This document shows, one piece after another, positions 8,648 to 16,429 of a stretch of DNA of 64,000 nt (position 1 is its first letter; each line of letters opens with the position of its first letter). Source of the DNA: Sphingomonas aurantiaca (GTDB taxonomy: Bacteria > Pseudomonadota > Alphaproteobacteria > Sphingomonadales > Sphingomonadaceae); contig NZ_QAOG01000002.1 of the NCBI RefSeq assembly GCF_003050705.1, positions 434,001-498,000 of the forward strand, given 5' to 3'. The position numbers and the translations under genes were made by a program. The notes below the pieces were generated by a model. It ran no database searches, had not been told where the DNA came from, and was given only the letters and a program-made list of their open reading frames with translations.

Positions 8648-9495
8648 TCATTTATTCCCGTTTAATTTGAGCGTGTTATCGGAATCTTTGGCTAACCTTT
8701 CCGCAAGGTTAGCCAAAAGCTTGTCGGCAGCGGTGTCTGAAAGCGTACGCTGATCAGCCGCCGCGGTGTAACGGGCGACCTCGCTGTCAGTCGTGTGGCC
8801 GGTCCAGGCCTTGATCTCTTGATTCGAGCAGCCCGCCTCTGCGAAGCGGCGCGCGGCGGCCTTACGTAGTCCATGAGCCGAGCAATTCGGCAGACCGGCC
8901 TCGTCGCACCAGTGGCGGAATTTGTTACCGAAGCCCTTCACCGAGAACTGCTTGCCGAACTCGGTCACGACAAAGATCGCGCCGACCGTCGGCGTCTCGA
9001 GGATGGATTCGGCGAGGCCGGGCATGATCGGGAGCGAGACGAAGACCTTCGTCTTTTCCTGGGTAAGTTCGAGCCTGGTGTCGCGGATACTAGCGGGACC
9101 CATCTTGCGGGCATCGCCTCGACGTGACGGGGCTGCAACTCGCGCACCATGATCTCGCCGTATCGCCGCCCCTTGCGGGTCCGCGCACGCCAGCGCTCCA
9201 GTGTCCCGCGATAGACGACGCGGGTCCGTTCACCCGGATCGAGGAAATCCGGCGAGCGGTAATAGCGCGACAGCAGGTCGTCGAACGTGCCGACGGCCGC
9301 GCGATTGGCGCCGGCCTCGATCTCCGGCGCGCTGACGCCATCGTTGCATGCGCGCAGCTCAGCCAGAAACGCCTCGGTCCCCGGCTCGTTCTTGAAATAG
9401 TATGTGACGAAGCCCGTCCGTCGATACCGGTAATGGGCTTTCCCATGCCGATCGCGGAACGTACTGACGTGCTTGGGCAGCCAACGACGCTTCAC
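8648..9495 (-). pseudogene. int: Tyrosine recombinase (prophage integrase), internally deleted
   Basis: Two frames together make one integrase. The N-terminal arm and SAM-like domain run from GTG 9495 to about HVEAM near 9120. The C-terminal catalytic half resumes in another frame near 9103 with DTRLELTQEK, HGLRKAAARRF, TGHTT and a RYT tyrosine. The usual ~70-80 residues between them, carrying the first catalytic Arg box, are missing. A deletion plus frame change has therefore inactivated it. The GTG start overlaps the stop of the preceding small gene (GTGA). It marks the left end of a phage remnant. Confidence 0.85.
8687..8717. repeat. 13-bp perfect inverted repeat inside integrase 3' part
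   Basis: TTTGGCTAACCTT and its exact complement are separated by 5 bp, within the 3' coding region of the integrase remnant. It could form a hairpin in mRNA or be a recombination-related site; no function is established. Confidence 0.6.
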
Positions 9496-9662
9496 GCGAA
9501 CATCTCGTCCAGGCTGTTCGCACCAGCGGGTACGACACCTGCCCCGGTTGTGACGATGATCCGGCCCGGCTCGATCTCGACCCGCACGGGAATGCCTACC
9601 TTCGCAGCCACGCGAAGAATCCGCGTGAGGTCCGCCTGGCGAACAAGCGCTCTCGCACTCAT
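9492..9662 (-). CDS. Small phage-type hypothetical protein
   Basis: A 56-aa protein with a basic helical N-terminus and a short beta-rich middle (VGIPVRVEIEPG). It is coupled on both sides: ATG 9662 overlaps the previous stop as TGATG and its own stop overlaps the integrase GTG. Similar tiny proteins precede integrases in sphingomonad P2-type prophages. No function is known. Confidence 0.6.
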   Translation of the reverse strand: MSARALVRQADLTRILRVAAKVGIPVRVEIEPGRIIVTTGAGVVPAGANSLDEMFA

Positions 9663-9904
9663 CACTGCACCTCGATCTGGCTGAGCGCGAGCACGTCGAT
9701 TGCTTCCCATGCGGGTGCCACGTCGCTATCTGCTGCTGCCTGTACGGCGTAGGCGAGGTCGAGCGCTGCGCGGATCGCGTTGTCGATGATCGCCGTATGC
9801 GCCATCGCGGTCGTCACCAACCCCGCGTCGTGCAGGTGCTTTGCGCCATCGTCGCGGACGACCTCTAAGGCGCGGAGCCTCGCAGTCAGGGTGGCGCACG
9901 GCAT
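9662..9904 (-). CDS. Small phage-type hypothetical protein
   Basis: An 80-aa helical protein without recognised domain. The start ATG 9904 overlaps the stop of the HTH gene as TGATG, and its stop overlaps the next start, so it sits inside a coupled early operon. A GTG three bases upstream is an alternative start. Confidence 0.6.
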   Translation of the reverse strand: MPCATLTARLRALEVVRDDGAKHLHDAGLVTTAMAHTAIIDNAIRAALDLAYAVQAAADSDVAPAWEAIDVLALSQIEVQ

Positions 9905-10254
9905 CACCCATTGGCCTTTTCGGACTGGGCGGCGGCGAGCACTGCACGAAGCTTTGCAGCGTGCTCCAGCATCTTGTTGCCACGTATTTCGAGCGTTTTT
10001 GCCGTGAGCAACAGATCGAGGTCAGAAATGCCGCGGTCAGCGTTGAGTTTGAAATTCACATTGCGAGGGGTAATTCCCAAGATGTCTGCCAACGTCTTCT
10101 TTTTACCTCCGAGTATCTCGTAGGCAGTGTGCAGCCCCATCATGCGTGGCATCTCGATAGGAAAGCCGCGCTGTTCCCGCTTTGGGGAACACTTGGTCGG
10201 TCGGGGCGATGGCTGAGACTGGCGAGCTTCGGGGGGAGCGGCGCTGATCATCAT
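9904..10254 (-). CDS. Cro/C1-like helix-turn-helix phage regulator
   Basis: Up to 116 aa. The conserved part starts around MPRMMG and contains a helix-turn-helix (LADILGITPRNVNFKL), typical of small phage Cro-like DNA-binding proteins. ATG 10254 has AGGA 5 bp upstream; ATG 10152 would give an 82-aa protein and place the palindrome 10173-10190 just upstream as an operator. First gene of the TGATG-coupled run ending with the integrase. Probably controlled lysogeny functions. Confidence 0.68.
   Translation of the reverse strand: MMISAAPPEARQSQPSPRPTKCSPKREQRGFPIEMPRMMGLHTAYEILGGKKKTLADILGITPRNVNFKLNADRGISDLDLLLTAKTLEIRGNKMLEHAAKLRAVLAAAQSEKANG
10173..10190. promoter_or_regulatory. Palindromic operator-like site GTTCCC-N6-GGGAAC
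   Basis: Perfect 6-bp arms, 21 bp upstream of ATG 10152 of the Cro-like gene, or within its 5' coding part if ATG 10254 is used. The position suggests autoregulation by the HTH protein; this is inference. Confidence 0.45.
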
Positions 10255-10339
10255 GGAGATCCTGTTGTTGCGGGGGGATCGAGCGGTCGCGCCAGCGGCC
10301 GTTCTTGTAGAAAGCATTTCGCCAAGAGCGGCGCGCGGG

Positions 10340-10528
10340 TCAGAACATGGGCGGCGGGCGTCGCTGGATTGGGTGCAGATCGTTGGCCAGGCAGAGGACG
10401 GCCTGTCCGTCGTCGAAGCGGATCGAGGCGAAAGCCTTGCGGACTGTGAGGACGTCGCACTGCTTTCCGGTGCGGCCGAGCCCTTGGAAGAGGGCACGGT
10501 CGCCGCCACAGATTGCGACGTCGACCAC
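10340..10528 (-). CDS. Small hypothetical phage protein
   Basis: A 62-aa ORF from GTG 10528, two bases after the previous stop, on the same strand as its neighbours. Codon use and length fit a phage early gene, but no family is recognised and the start is weak. Confidence 0.4.
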   Translation of the reverse strand: MVDVAICGGDRALFQGLGRTGKQCDVLTVRKAFASIRFDDGQAVLCLANDLHPIQRRPPPMF

Positions 10529-10529
10529 G

Positions 10530-10718
10530 TCACGAGCGGGCCGCTTTGGCGAACGACGTCGCGGGCAGGGGTGTGAACGCGGGCTCGACGTTGCCGAGTG
10601 CCAGCCGGCAGATTCGGTTCCACTGCGGCGCGAGCGACGCGTGCATAACGCCGATCGCCGTCGCGCCTGCGCTGCCGAATACGGTCAGCGCCAAGCCGGT
10701 GAGGACATCGTGCAGCAT
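10530..10718 (-). CDS. Small hypothetical phage protein with hydrophobic N-terminus
   Basis: A 62-aa protein with a hydrophobic first ~25 residues, possibly one membrane helix. The start ATG 10718 overlaps the stop of the preceding 36-aa gene as TGATG, which supports both as real translated genes. Function unknown. Confidence 0.5.
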   Translation of the reverse strand: MLHDVLTGLALTVFGSAGATAIGVMHASLAPQWNRICRLALGNVEPAFTPLPATSFAKAARS

Positions 10719-10828
10719 CAGCGCCGCCGATCCGATGAGCCAGCGATCAGCATGACGATCGCGGCGGGGATCCAGATCACCGCGAACACGAGCGCGAACA
10801 TGATCTTGGCGATACGGCGACGGCGCAT
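10718..10828 (-). CDS. 36-aa single-span membrane protein
   Basis: Starts with a basic stretch (MRRRRIAK) and continues with one strongly hydrophobic helix (about residues 8-30), then a basic tail. Its stop overlaps the following ATG as TGATG. This positive-inside single-span layout is common among phage micro-proteins. No function assigned. Confidence 0.5.
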   Translation of the reverse strand: MRRRRIAKIMFALVFAVIWIPAAIVMLIAGSSDRRR

Positions 10829-10866
10829 GGCACGGTCGAGCTGTATCGCGCTGGTTGCGACGGTGA

Positions 10867-11286
10867 TCACTGGCAGCACTCCACCGGCGTGGTATCGGGT
10901 AGGCAGACCGTGCAGGCGCTATCGGTCGCCCAGGCGCACGCGCCGTGTTCGTCGCTGGCGCAAGGATCCCACTGGCTGCAACCGCAGCCCCGGCAGATGC
11001 GCGGGTGCCGGGCGGCAGGCTCGGTCGCCAGCTGGCGGTAGACGTCCGGATCGAACGCAAAGATGCTGCGCAACGCCTCCAACGTCTCGGGCTGGCGCGC
11101 GGTGTTGCCGGGGGTTTCGAGGGCGTGAATCAGGTCGAGCGCGGTCGCGACCTCGTCGGCATTGCGGGCGAGCATGCTGGCGACGGTGCGTATCGACATG
11201 CCAGCAGCTTCGCGGCGGAGACCGAGGTAGGCGGCGGGGGTAAGGGGCGCGGTGCTGGTCAGCGCGGCACGCTCGCCTCGCTGCAT
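10867..11286 (-). CDS. Cys-rich phage-associated protein with HTH-like N-terminus
   Basis: About 139 aa from ATG 11286. The N-terminal half (LTPAAYLGLRREAAG, MSIRTVASML) looks like a helix-turn-helix. The C-terminal third is rich in cysteine (CRGCGCSQWDPC and two more pairs), suggesting a zinc or Fe-S site. I associate this domain pairing with sphingomonad prophages, from memory. Its 5' part overlaps the tail of the capsid gene remnant, so its true start may have been altered by the deletion. Confidence 0.6.
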   Translation of the reverse strand: MQRGERAALTSTAPLTPAAYLGLRREAAGMSIRTVASMLARNADEVATALDLIHALETPGNTARQPETLEALRSIFAFDPDVYRQLATEPAARHPRICRGCGCSQWDPCASDEHGACAWATDSACTVCLPDTTPVECCQ

Positions 11287-11472
11287 CGGCACGGTGAATG
11301 TACGCGGGAATTCTCGTGCAGCAGCTCGATGCCGGCGAACACCAGCGCGTCGATGTTGACGTAGTCGACCTCGGAGCCAACCGCGCCAGCGCCGACGTAG
11401 ATCGCGCCTGGCACCGTCACGACGCCGTCGACGCGGGTAGGCGTCGTACTTGTTACGGGTGATGTTGAGCAT
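11259..11472 (-). pseudogene. Remnant of P2 gpN-type major capsid gene
   Basis: The ATG at 11472 opens with a sequence like the gpN start (TRNKYDAY against TRFKFNAY in P2). It then jumps frame to VDYVNIDALVFAGIELL, which matches the middle of gpN (GDYASLDALV). The stop is at 11259. Two deletions must have removed the rest. It directly follows the scaffold stump, as N follows O in P2. Confidence 0.6.
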
Positions 11473-11520
11473 TGGGGCGGTTCCTGTGAAGGCTTGGCGG
11501 TCTGGGCGAGTGGCTGACGA

Positions 11521-12098
11521 TCAGCAGTCGGTGACGGCGTCGTCCCCGCCGCCCGACGCGGGCGATCGCGAGAAGCCCTGCTGCTCGGTGTTGGCGAGTT
11601 GCGTTTGCAGGGTGGCGAAGTCGCGCTGGTGGGCGGCCTGCGTCGCGATGATCGGCTTGAGGGCCGCGGTCAGAGCGCCACTGAAGGCCGTCTGCATGTC
11701 GGTCGCGAATCCGGCCGCGTCGAAATTGTCGTTGGCCGGCTTCGGCTTCGGCTCTTCCTTGGGCTTGTCCGGCTCGACCGGCTTGAACTTGGCGACGACG
11801 GCCGAGAATAGGCGGTCGACGATGCTCTCGACCTTCTCGTCCTCCGCCTTCTTGGCCTCGAATTCGATCATCACCGCGTCGGCGGCCGATGCGAACACGG
11901 TGCCGGGCGCGCGGTTGGAGAATTGCAGGCGCTGCGTACCGATCGACGCGGGCGTATCGGTGAACGCCAGTCCGATGATGCCGAATTTGCCGCTGCCGGC
12001 ATAGCTGGGGGTCAGTTCGACCGATGGGAACGGCTTCTGGTCGGCCTTGGCGAGCGCAACGAGCTGGTCGTTGCCGTCGACGACAGCGTACAACAGCC
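11521..12098 (-). pseudogene. Truncated P2 gpO-type capsid scaffold/protease
   Basis: The C-terminal two thirds of gpO are preserved. ADQKPFPSVELTPSYA, GLAFTDTPASIGT and the tail GGGDDAVTDC line up closely with P2 gpO (AAQKVYTSMEIQPNFA, GLAVTDDPASLGT, GGGGDALMTNC). The N-terminal protease part is gone: homology stops near 12096, where portal sequence begins on the opposite strand. The frame stays open further upstream only as antisense of the portal gene. Non-functional as a scaffold/protease. Confidence 0.8.
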
Positions 12099-13021
12099 GG
12101 CGCGAGATCCTCGATATGCTGGAATGCCCGCATAACGGACGCTGGTACGAGCCGCCGATCAGCGTCGACGGCCTGGCGCGATCGTTTCGGGCAAGCCCGC
12201 ACCACAGCTCGGCGATCCTGCTGAAGCGCAATTTGCTGGTGCGATCGTTCGTGCCGACGCCGTGGCTGTCGCGGGGCACATTCGAAAAGGTGGTGCAGGA
12301 TTATCTTATTTTCGGTTTCGGCTTTGTCGAGCAACGCCGCAGCGTGCTTGGCGGCCTGCTTCGCCTCGACCACTCCCTCGCGAAATTTACACGGCGCGGG
12401 ATCGAGGATGGCCGCTATTTCTTCGTGGAAAATCTTGCCAGCGAGTTCGAGTTCAGACCGGGCAGCGTGGTGCAGATCATGCAGCCCGACATCAATCAGG
12501 AAATCTACGGCGTTCCAGAGTATATTTCGGCGCTTCAGTCGGCATTGCTCAATGAAGCCGCGACCCTGTTCCGGCGCAAATACTATCTCAACGGTAGCCA
12601 CGCTGGCTTCATCTTGCATGCGACGGGCGAATTTTCGGATGGCGACGTAAATGCGATCCGCGATGCACTGAAGCGATCGAAGGGGCCGGGCAACTTCCGC
12701 AACCTGTTCGTCCATCAGCCAGGCGGGAAGGATGGCGGGATCAAGATCCTGCCGATCGCCCAGGTCGGCGCGAACGACGAGTTCATGGGGATCAAGAACG
12801 CGACGCGCGATGATGTACTGGCGGCGCACCGCACGCCGCCAGTCCTGCTGGGCATCGTGCCGGCGCAGGGCTCGACGCTCGGTAAGCCGAGCGAGGCGGT
12901 CGATATGTTTTTCGAGCTGGAGATCGAACCGATTCAGGCTCGCCTGCTGGACATTAACGTCGCGGTTGGCGTCGAAGCGGTTGCATTCGCTTCACGGAAG
13001 ATACCGGCACCAGCGAGCTAA
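12098..13021 (+). pseudogene. 5'-truncated P2 gpQ-type portal protein
   Basis: Phage portal (PBSX/P2 gpQ family) sequence starts near 12098 with REILDMLE and continues through GRWYEPPIS, DGLARSFRASPHHSSAI, a VHQPGGKDGGIKI segment and HRTPPVLLGIVP to a natural stop at 13021. About the first 40-50 residues are missing. In P2 the terminase gene P lies between O and Q. Here O and Q abut head to head, so P and both 5' ends were lost in one deletion. Confidence 0.8.
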
Positions 13022-13125
13022 CTTTACGAGCCGGTGTGGCGAGGCAAATCGACGAGAAACTGCGCTCACATAGAACGGATATCCCGGTGCTATAACTCTG
13101 GGCTCGGCATAACTTCTATCTGTTA

Positions 13126-13680
13126 TCAAAGAACCTTGATTAGTTTGGCGGGGATGCCCCCAACCACCTCCCTAGCCGCTACATCCTTAGTAACGACCGC
13201 CCCCGCGGCGACAATCGCCCCCTCGCCAATCTTTACACCCTTGAGGATTGTCGAGTGTGCGCCGATCCAAACGTTCGAGGCGATGCTGATCATATCAGCA
13301 TCAATTCCTTGCAGGCGATAAGGGCTAACGTGGATCGTCTGATGGTTCTGGTCTCGGATGGTCACGTTCTCAGCAATTAGCGCGTCAGCGCCGATGCCGA
13401 TGTTGATGCTCGCGACAATCGTCGAACCTTGTCCGATGAAACTATCTGGGCCAATCGATAGCATTCCTTCAGATATGAGGAGGCAATTACGCTCGATCAC
13501 CGTTCTCTTACCGATGTGCATTGAGGCGCCGTTCGTAACCCTAATGCGCGCTCCCTTCCGGATGAGTACCCCCGTACCAATAGTCAGCCCAGGGTAACTA
13601 GCCTTGAACCAGTTAATCACCGTCCAAGAATTCACTTTCTCGAACGTCTGAGAAATGCCGCGAAGAATACGCGCTACCAT
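13126..13680 (-). CDS. Acetyltransferase with left-handed beta-helix (hexapeptide repeats)
   Basis: A 184-aa protein built of hexapeptide repeats (isoleucine- and glycine-spaced, about residues 35-170), ending GAVVTKDVAAREVVGGIPAK as in WbbJ/Maa-type O-acetyltransferases. It probably acetylates a sugar, for example on surface polysaccharide. GC is lower than in the core regions, suggesting acquisition. ATG 13680 is chosen over TTG 13683. It stands alone between the portal remnant and small ORFs. Confidence 0.85.
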   Translation of the reverse strand: MVARILRGISQTFEKVNSWTVINWFKASYPGLTIGTGVLIRKGARIRVTNGASMHIGKRTVIERNCLLISEGMLSIGPDSFIGQGSTIVASINIGIGADALIAENVTIRDQNHQTIHVSPYRLQGIDADMISIASNVWIGAHSTILKGVKIGEGAIVAAGAVVTKDVAAREVVGGIPAKLIKVL

Positions 13681-13874
13681 CAATCACCCTTCTCGTATCG
13701 TTGGGCACCGTACGCAGTCTGGCTCGCCAGCCAACTGAAGATTTCGCCAGTTTGTTCGCCAGCTGTTTTTTTGGCGTCGACAACAGCCCAAGCTCGAGTT
13801 TAGCGTCGGTATATTCCGATTCGTCGAACGATACACGCAAGACACCTTCTCCGATTTTCTAGATCCGGTGCAAA

Positions 13875-14102
13875 TTGGCTAATCCACCACCATCAAAAAC
13901 CACTTTCGCTCGGCATCCAAAGAACCAATACCGCGTCTTGGTGCTCGATGATCCACGAGGGCCGTGGCGCGATAGCTTTGCCGAGGCCAAGTGGGACGCC
14001 ATCCGGCAGGGCTTGGCGACCTGGGACATCGAAAGGCTTGAGTATTTCCTCCCGATGCCTCTGTCGATCGAGAAACGCCTACGTTCCCCTGGCGACGAGT
14101 AG
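13875..14102 (+). CDS. Small hypothetical protein
   Basis: 75 aa from a TTG start with no clear Shine-Dalgarno. Composition (aromatic, amphipathic) looks protein-like, but no family is recognised. It converges on the following minus-strand gene. Kept at modest confidence. Confidence 0.4.
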   Translation: MANPPPSKTTFARHPKNQYRVLVLDDPRGPWRDSFAEAKWDAIRQGLATWDIERLEYFLPMPLSIEKRLRSPGDE

Positions 14103-14119
14103 GTTTGTCGGCTTGGAAA

Positions 14120-14974
14120 TTAATTTAGTGTGAGGCCTTTTCGAGAGCCCCTTGGTCTTCTGGTCTGCATAATAAAGAGTACAAGCGCCGCAGTGACGAG
14201 AATAATCGGCGTCAATATGCTCATACCATGGGTAAAGTCCTGCAATAGCTTACCGCGTGGTGCGGCATAGGTATTAACATGGGCAAGCGCGATGCCACCA
14301 TGTGCCGCGGCATACGTCATTCGCTCTACTAGCCGTGGATTGCTTGGGTAGGCGTCTGCGATAGCAGTCCCATCGATCATAGAACGGACCAATGGTGAAC
14401 CGACTACTTCGAGGTCAGGGTCGAAATACCGCCAATGGCCGTCGACGAGGGCCGCCACTGCAAAATGTCCGTGATACAGTGGATCAGGGTCGGGCCATTC
14501 AAATAGAACCGCACCATAGGATATGCCGTAATGGCGCAGTAATTCCATAAACACGATACTCTGCTGGCTACATATCGCATGGCGGTGGCGCAAAATATCA
14601 TCCGCGTCGACTGGAGATCTATAGTCATCGGATTTTAATCCGAACGTCGCCTTAAGTAGCCAGTTATCGCGAACCGGAATGTACGAAAATCCCTGTACGA
14701 ACCGATCGCGTACAAAGGCGTCAACGCCCCGAGCGACCCGTTCGTCACGCGTCCCAACCTGCTTCGATATGTAATCGGAGACGACAGGTAGAGCGTCAGA
14801 TATCGATTGAATGGTCGAGAGATCTGGACGCCACCGCTCATGAATTCCTGCAAGACGCGGCTTCGTCGGGGCTGGCCAATGCTGCCAGATTGCTAGCACA
14901 ACAGCTGCCAGTAAAAGAATGACCGGAACGGATTTAATTTTTGCAGCTTTGCTAATGACTTCGCTCCCGTTCAT
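14120..14974 (-). CDS. Membrane-anchored transglutaminase-like protein
   Basis: 284 aa with an N-terminal transmembrane helix (~residues 16-32) and a second near the C-terminus (~248-270), leaving a ~210-residue domain outside or between. The core is transglutaminase-like: Cys in HAICSQQS, His in YHGHFAVAAL and Asp in WRYFDPD. This pattern fits transglut_core family members in polysaccharide or mobile loci; the substrate is unknown. AT-richer than core genes. Confidence 0.72.
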   Translation of the reverse strand: MNGSEVISKAAKIKSVPVILLLAAVVLAIWQHWPAPTKPRLAGIHERWRPDLSTIQSISDALPVVSDYISKQVGTRDERVARGVDAFVRDRFVQGFSYIPVRDNWLLKATFGLKSDDYRSPVDADDILRHRHAICSQQSIVFMELLRHYGISYGAVLFEWPDPDPLYHGHFAVAALVDGHWRYFDPDLEVVGSPLVRSMIDGTAIADAYPSNPRLVERMTYAAAHGGIALAHVNTYAAPRGKLLQDFTHGMSILTPIILVTAALVLFIMQTRRPRGSRKGLTLN

Positions 14975-15043
14975 AGGGATATGCGAAACCGGACTGTAAA
15001 AATCAACTACTTCGCCAGATTGCTGTTCACCGATCAGCGATCC

Positions 15044-15337
15044 TTACCCGCGTAGCTTACGCTCGAACCTTTTCCACTGTCGCTCATCACGTCCGTATAG
15101 AGGGAAGGAGGGCGGCAACGGCGTTGGCAGGACTCTACTTGGTCGGCCCCCGCATTTCGAGCAGCGTAGGTAGCTGGACAGGTTTTCTACCGCGCTGTTC
15201 ATCCTCTTGAGGAAGCACCAGCGGGCGAGAATGTCTCGATGCACGACTCCCTTGCGCCCGCACTTGCCACATACGGCACCGACGTTGGCAGCGTGCTTCG
15301 CAAAGTCGGCTAACGTCCTGAAACGCGCGTTGCCCAT
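15044..15337 (-). CDS. Zinc-ribbon-like hypothetical protein
   Basis: 97 aa with two CxxC pairs (CGKCG near residue 23 and CSKCG near residue 59), a likely zinc-ribbon fold. The start ATG 15337 lies 3 nt after the stop of the gene before it. Third gene of a compact three-gene unit on foreign-looking DNA. Function unknown. Confidence 0.6.
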   Translation of the reverse strand: MGNARFRTLADFAKHAANVGAVCGKCGRKGVVHRDILARWCFLKRMNSAVENLSSYLRCSKCGGRPSRVLPTPLPPSFPLYGRDERQWKRFERKLRG

Positions 15338-15340
15338 TAA

Positions 15341-15535
15341 TCACCAAGGCAGCGGCATCTGCGTCGCCTCAGCGGTCGGCGGCTGAAAGAAGCCGTGATA
15401 AACATGCCGCGCGACTTCGAGTTGAGCAGCCACACGAAGGCCTTCCCTTGGCGCGGCGAGGTCAGCCAGTGCCCAAGCGGGGGCGTCCTTGATTAGCAAC
15501 GCGATCCGCTCCGCGGTGATCACGCCACCCGTCAT
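15341..15535 (-). CDS. Small hypothetical protein
   Basis: 64 aa, helical, no recognised domain. ATG 15535 overlaps the upstream stop as ATGA, and the downstream gene follows within 3 nt, so it is translationally linked to both. Confidence 0.55.
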   Translation of the reverse strand: MTGGVITAERIALLIKDAPAWALADLAAPREGLRVAAQLEVARHVYHGFFQPPTAEATQMPLPW

Positions 15536-15774
15536 TGGTAGTCGGTTGAGTAGGTCGCGTACGGTGAAAGTCCACGACGCACGAACTCTGCTTCAATCGG
15601 CGCAAGCAGCGATTCAGGCCCATCCTCGATCGCTTGAAAGTAGATCGTTTGCATCTCGCATGGGCGGATGTCAGGCAGAATCTCAGCAATCAGATTATGC
15701 GTCTGGCTAAAGGGCTGTGCGCAATCGCGCGTCGACTCGGGAGCATGTTCCATCAGACATTTATAGTGGAACAT
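15532..15774 (-). CDS. Small acidic hypothetical protein
   Basis: 80 aa from ATG 15774 (ATG 15753 is an alternative). First gene of the three-gene unit 15774-15044. An 8-bp inverted repeat spans its start region. No family recognised. Confidence 0.55.
   Translation of the reverse strand: MFHYKCLMEHAPESTRDCAQPFSQTHNLIAEILPDIRPCEMQTIYFQAIEDGPESLLAPIEAEFVRRGLSPYATYSTDYQ
15745..15774. promoter_or_regulatory. Inverted repeat ATGTTCCA-N14-TGGAACAT
   Basis: Perfect 8-bp arms at the 5' end of the three-gene unit. It could be an operator or an RNA hairpin that covers the start codon; only the symmetry is seen. Confidence 0.35.
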
Positions 15775-15834
15775 ACGGGGAACGCAAAGGCCGCGGCCGA
15801 CGCGCGTCGCCCAGAAATATTATGCTAAAGGAAA

Positions 15835-15960
15835 TTACAAAGCGACGAGCGCGGCTAGGCCAACTGCCAAACCTGCAACCCCAAGAAACACGCTTTTCCC
15901 CCCGCCTCGCCCGCGGTCTTTTCGTGGCGGAAAAGGTGCAGTCGAAACTGAACTTGGCAA
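15835..15960 (-). CDS. 41-aa glycine-rich membrane protein (TTG start)
   Basis: Begins at TTG 15960 with an excellent AGGAG eight bases upstream. A basic, glycine-rich stretch (RKDRGRGGGK) is followed by one hydrophobic helix to the end (SVFLGVAGLAVGL and on). The layout and ribosome site argue that it is real. Function unknown; a toxin-like or phage micro-protein is possible. Confidence 0.38.
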   Translation of the reverse strand: MPSSVSTAPFPPRKDRGRGGGKSVFLGVAGLAVGLAALVAL

Positions 15961-16429
15961 GGTCCCAGCTCCTAGGCGGGCTTGCTGGCAGCGAGTGGGT
16001 TGTAACGGTGCGGTGCGGTGCAGTTTCAGTGAAGGCGTAGATCGACACGCGATCCTACAGGCAGCGCAAACCGCCCGTCTCGCCCGCCAGTTTTTTATGT
16101 GGCTTTCGATGCCGTCGGCGACGCATAATGCGGCACGGCAGAAAACCGCGGGTTGAACGGCCGATCCGGAATAGCTCTGTTGTTGAACATTGATCCACCT
16201 TCAGATGTCCGACAACCCCGATGTGCATTCACGAGGCCGCCTAGCCTGCCCCCCTTTTTTTGCGCGATAAACCGGTGAACAGCGGCGACCAACGCGAAGG
16301 AACGTTACCTTGTGCGATACGGAGCCAACTGGTAGCCAACCGACCTTACGAGAGGCTATCAATTTGCCTCCCGCCAGATGACTGACACATCAAGCGTCGA
16401 TAAAATCGCTCGTTTTCAGAGTATAAAAG
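15961..16429. other. Intergenic stretch without recognised gene
   Basis: About 470 bp upstream of the methyltransferase operon. It becomes AT-rich toward the operon and probably contains its promoter. No convincing ORF, RNA or repeat seen. Confidence 0.5.

Noticed and set aside
13613..13840. 75-codon minus-strand frame overlapping the acetyltransferase start
   Set aside because: Overlaps a well-supported gene by 68 bp and has no recognised family. It could be a gene stump, but support is too thin.
15761..16048. 95-codon minus-strand frame
   Set aside because: Overlaps the better supported 41-aa frame with AGGAG site and has random composition.
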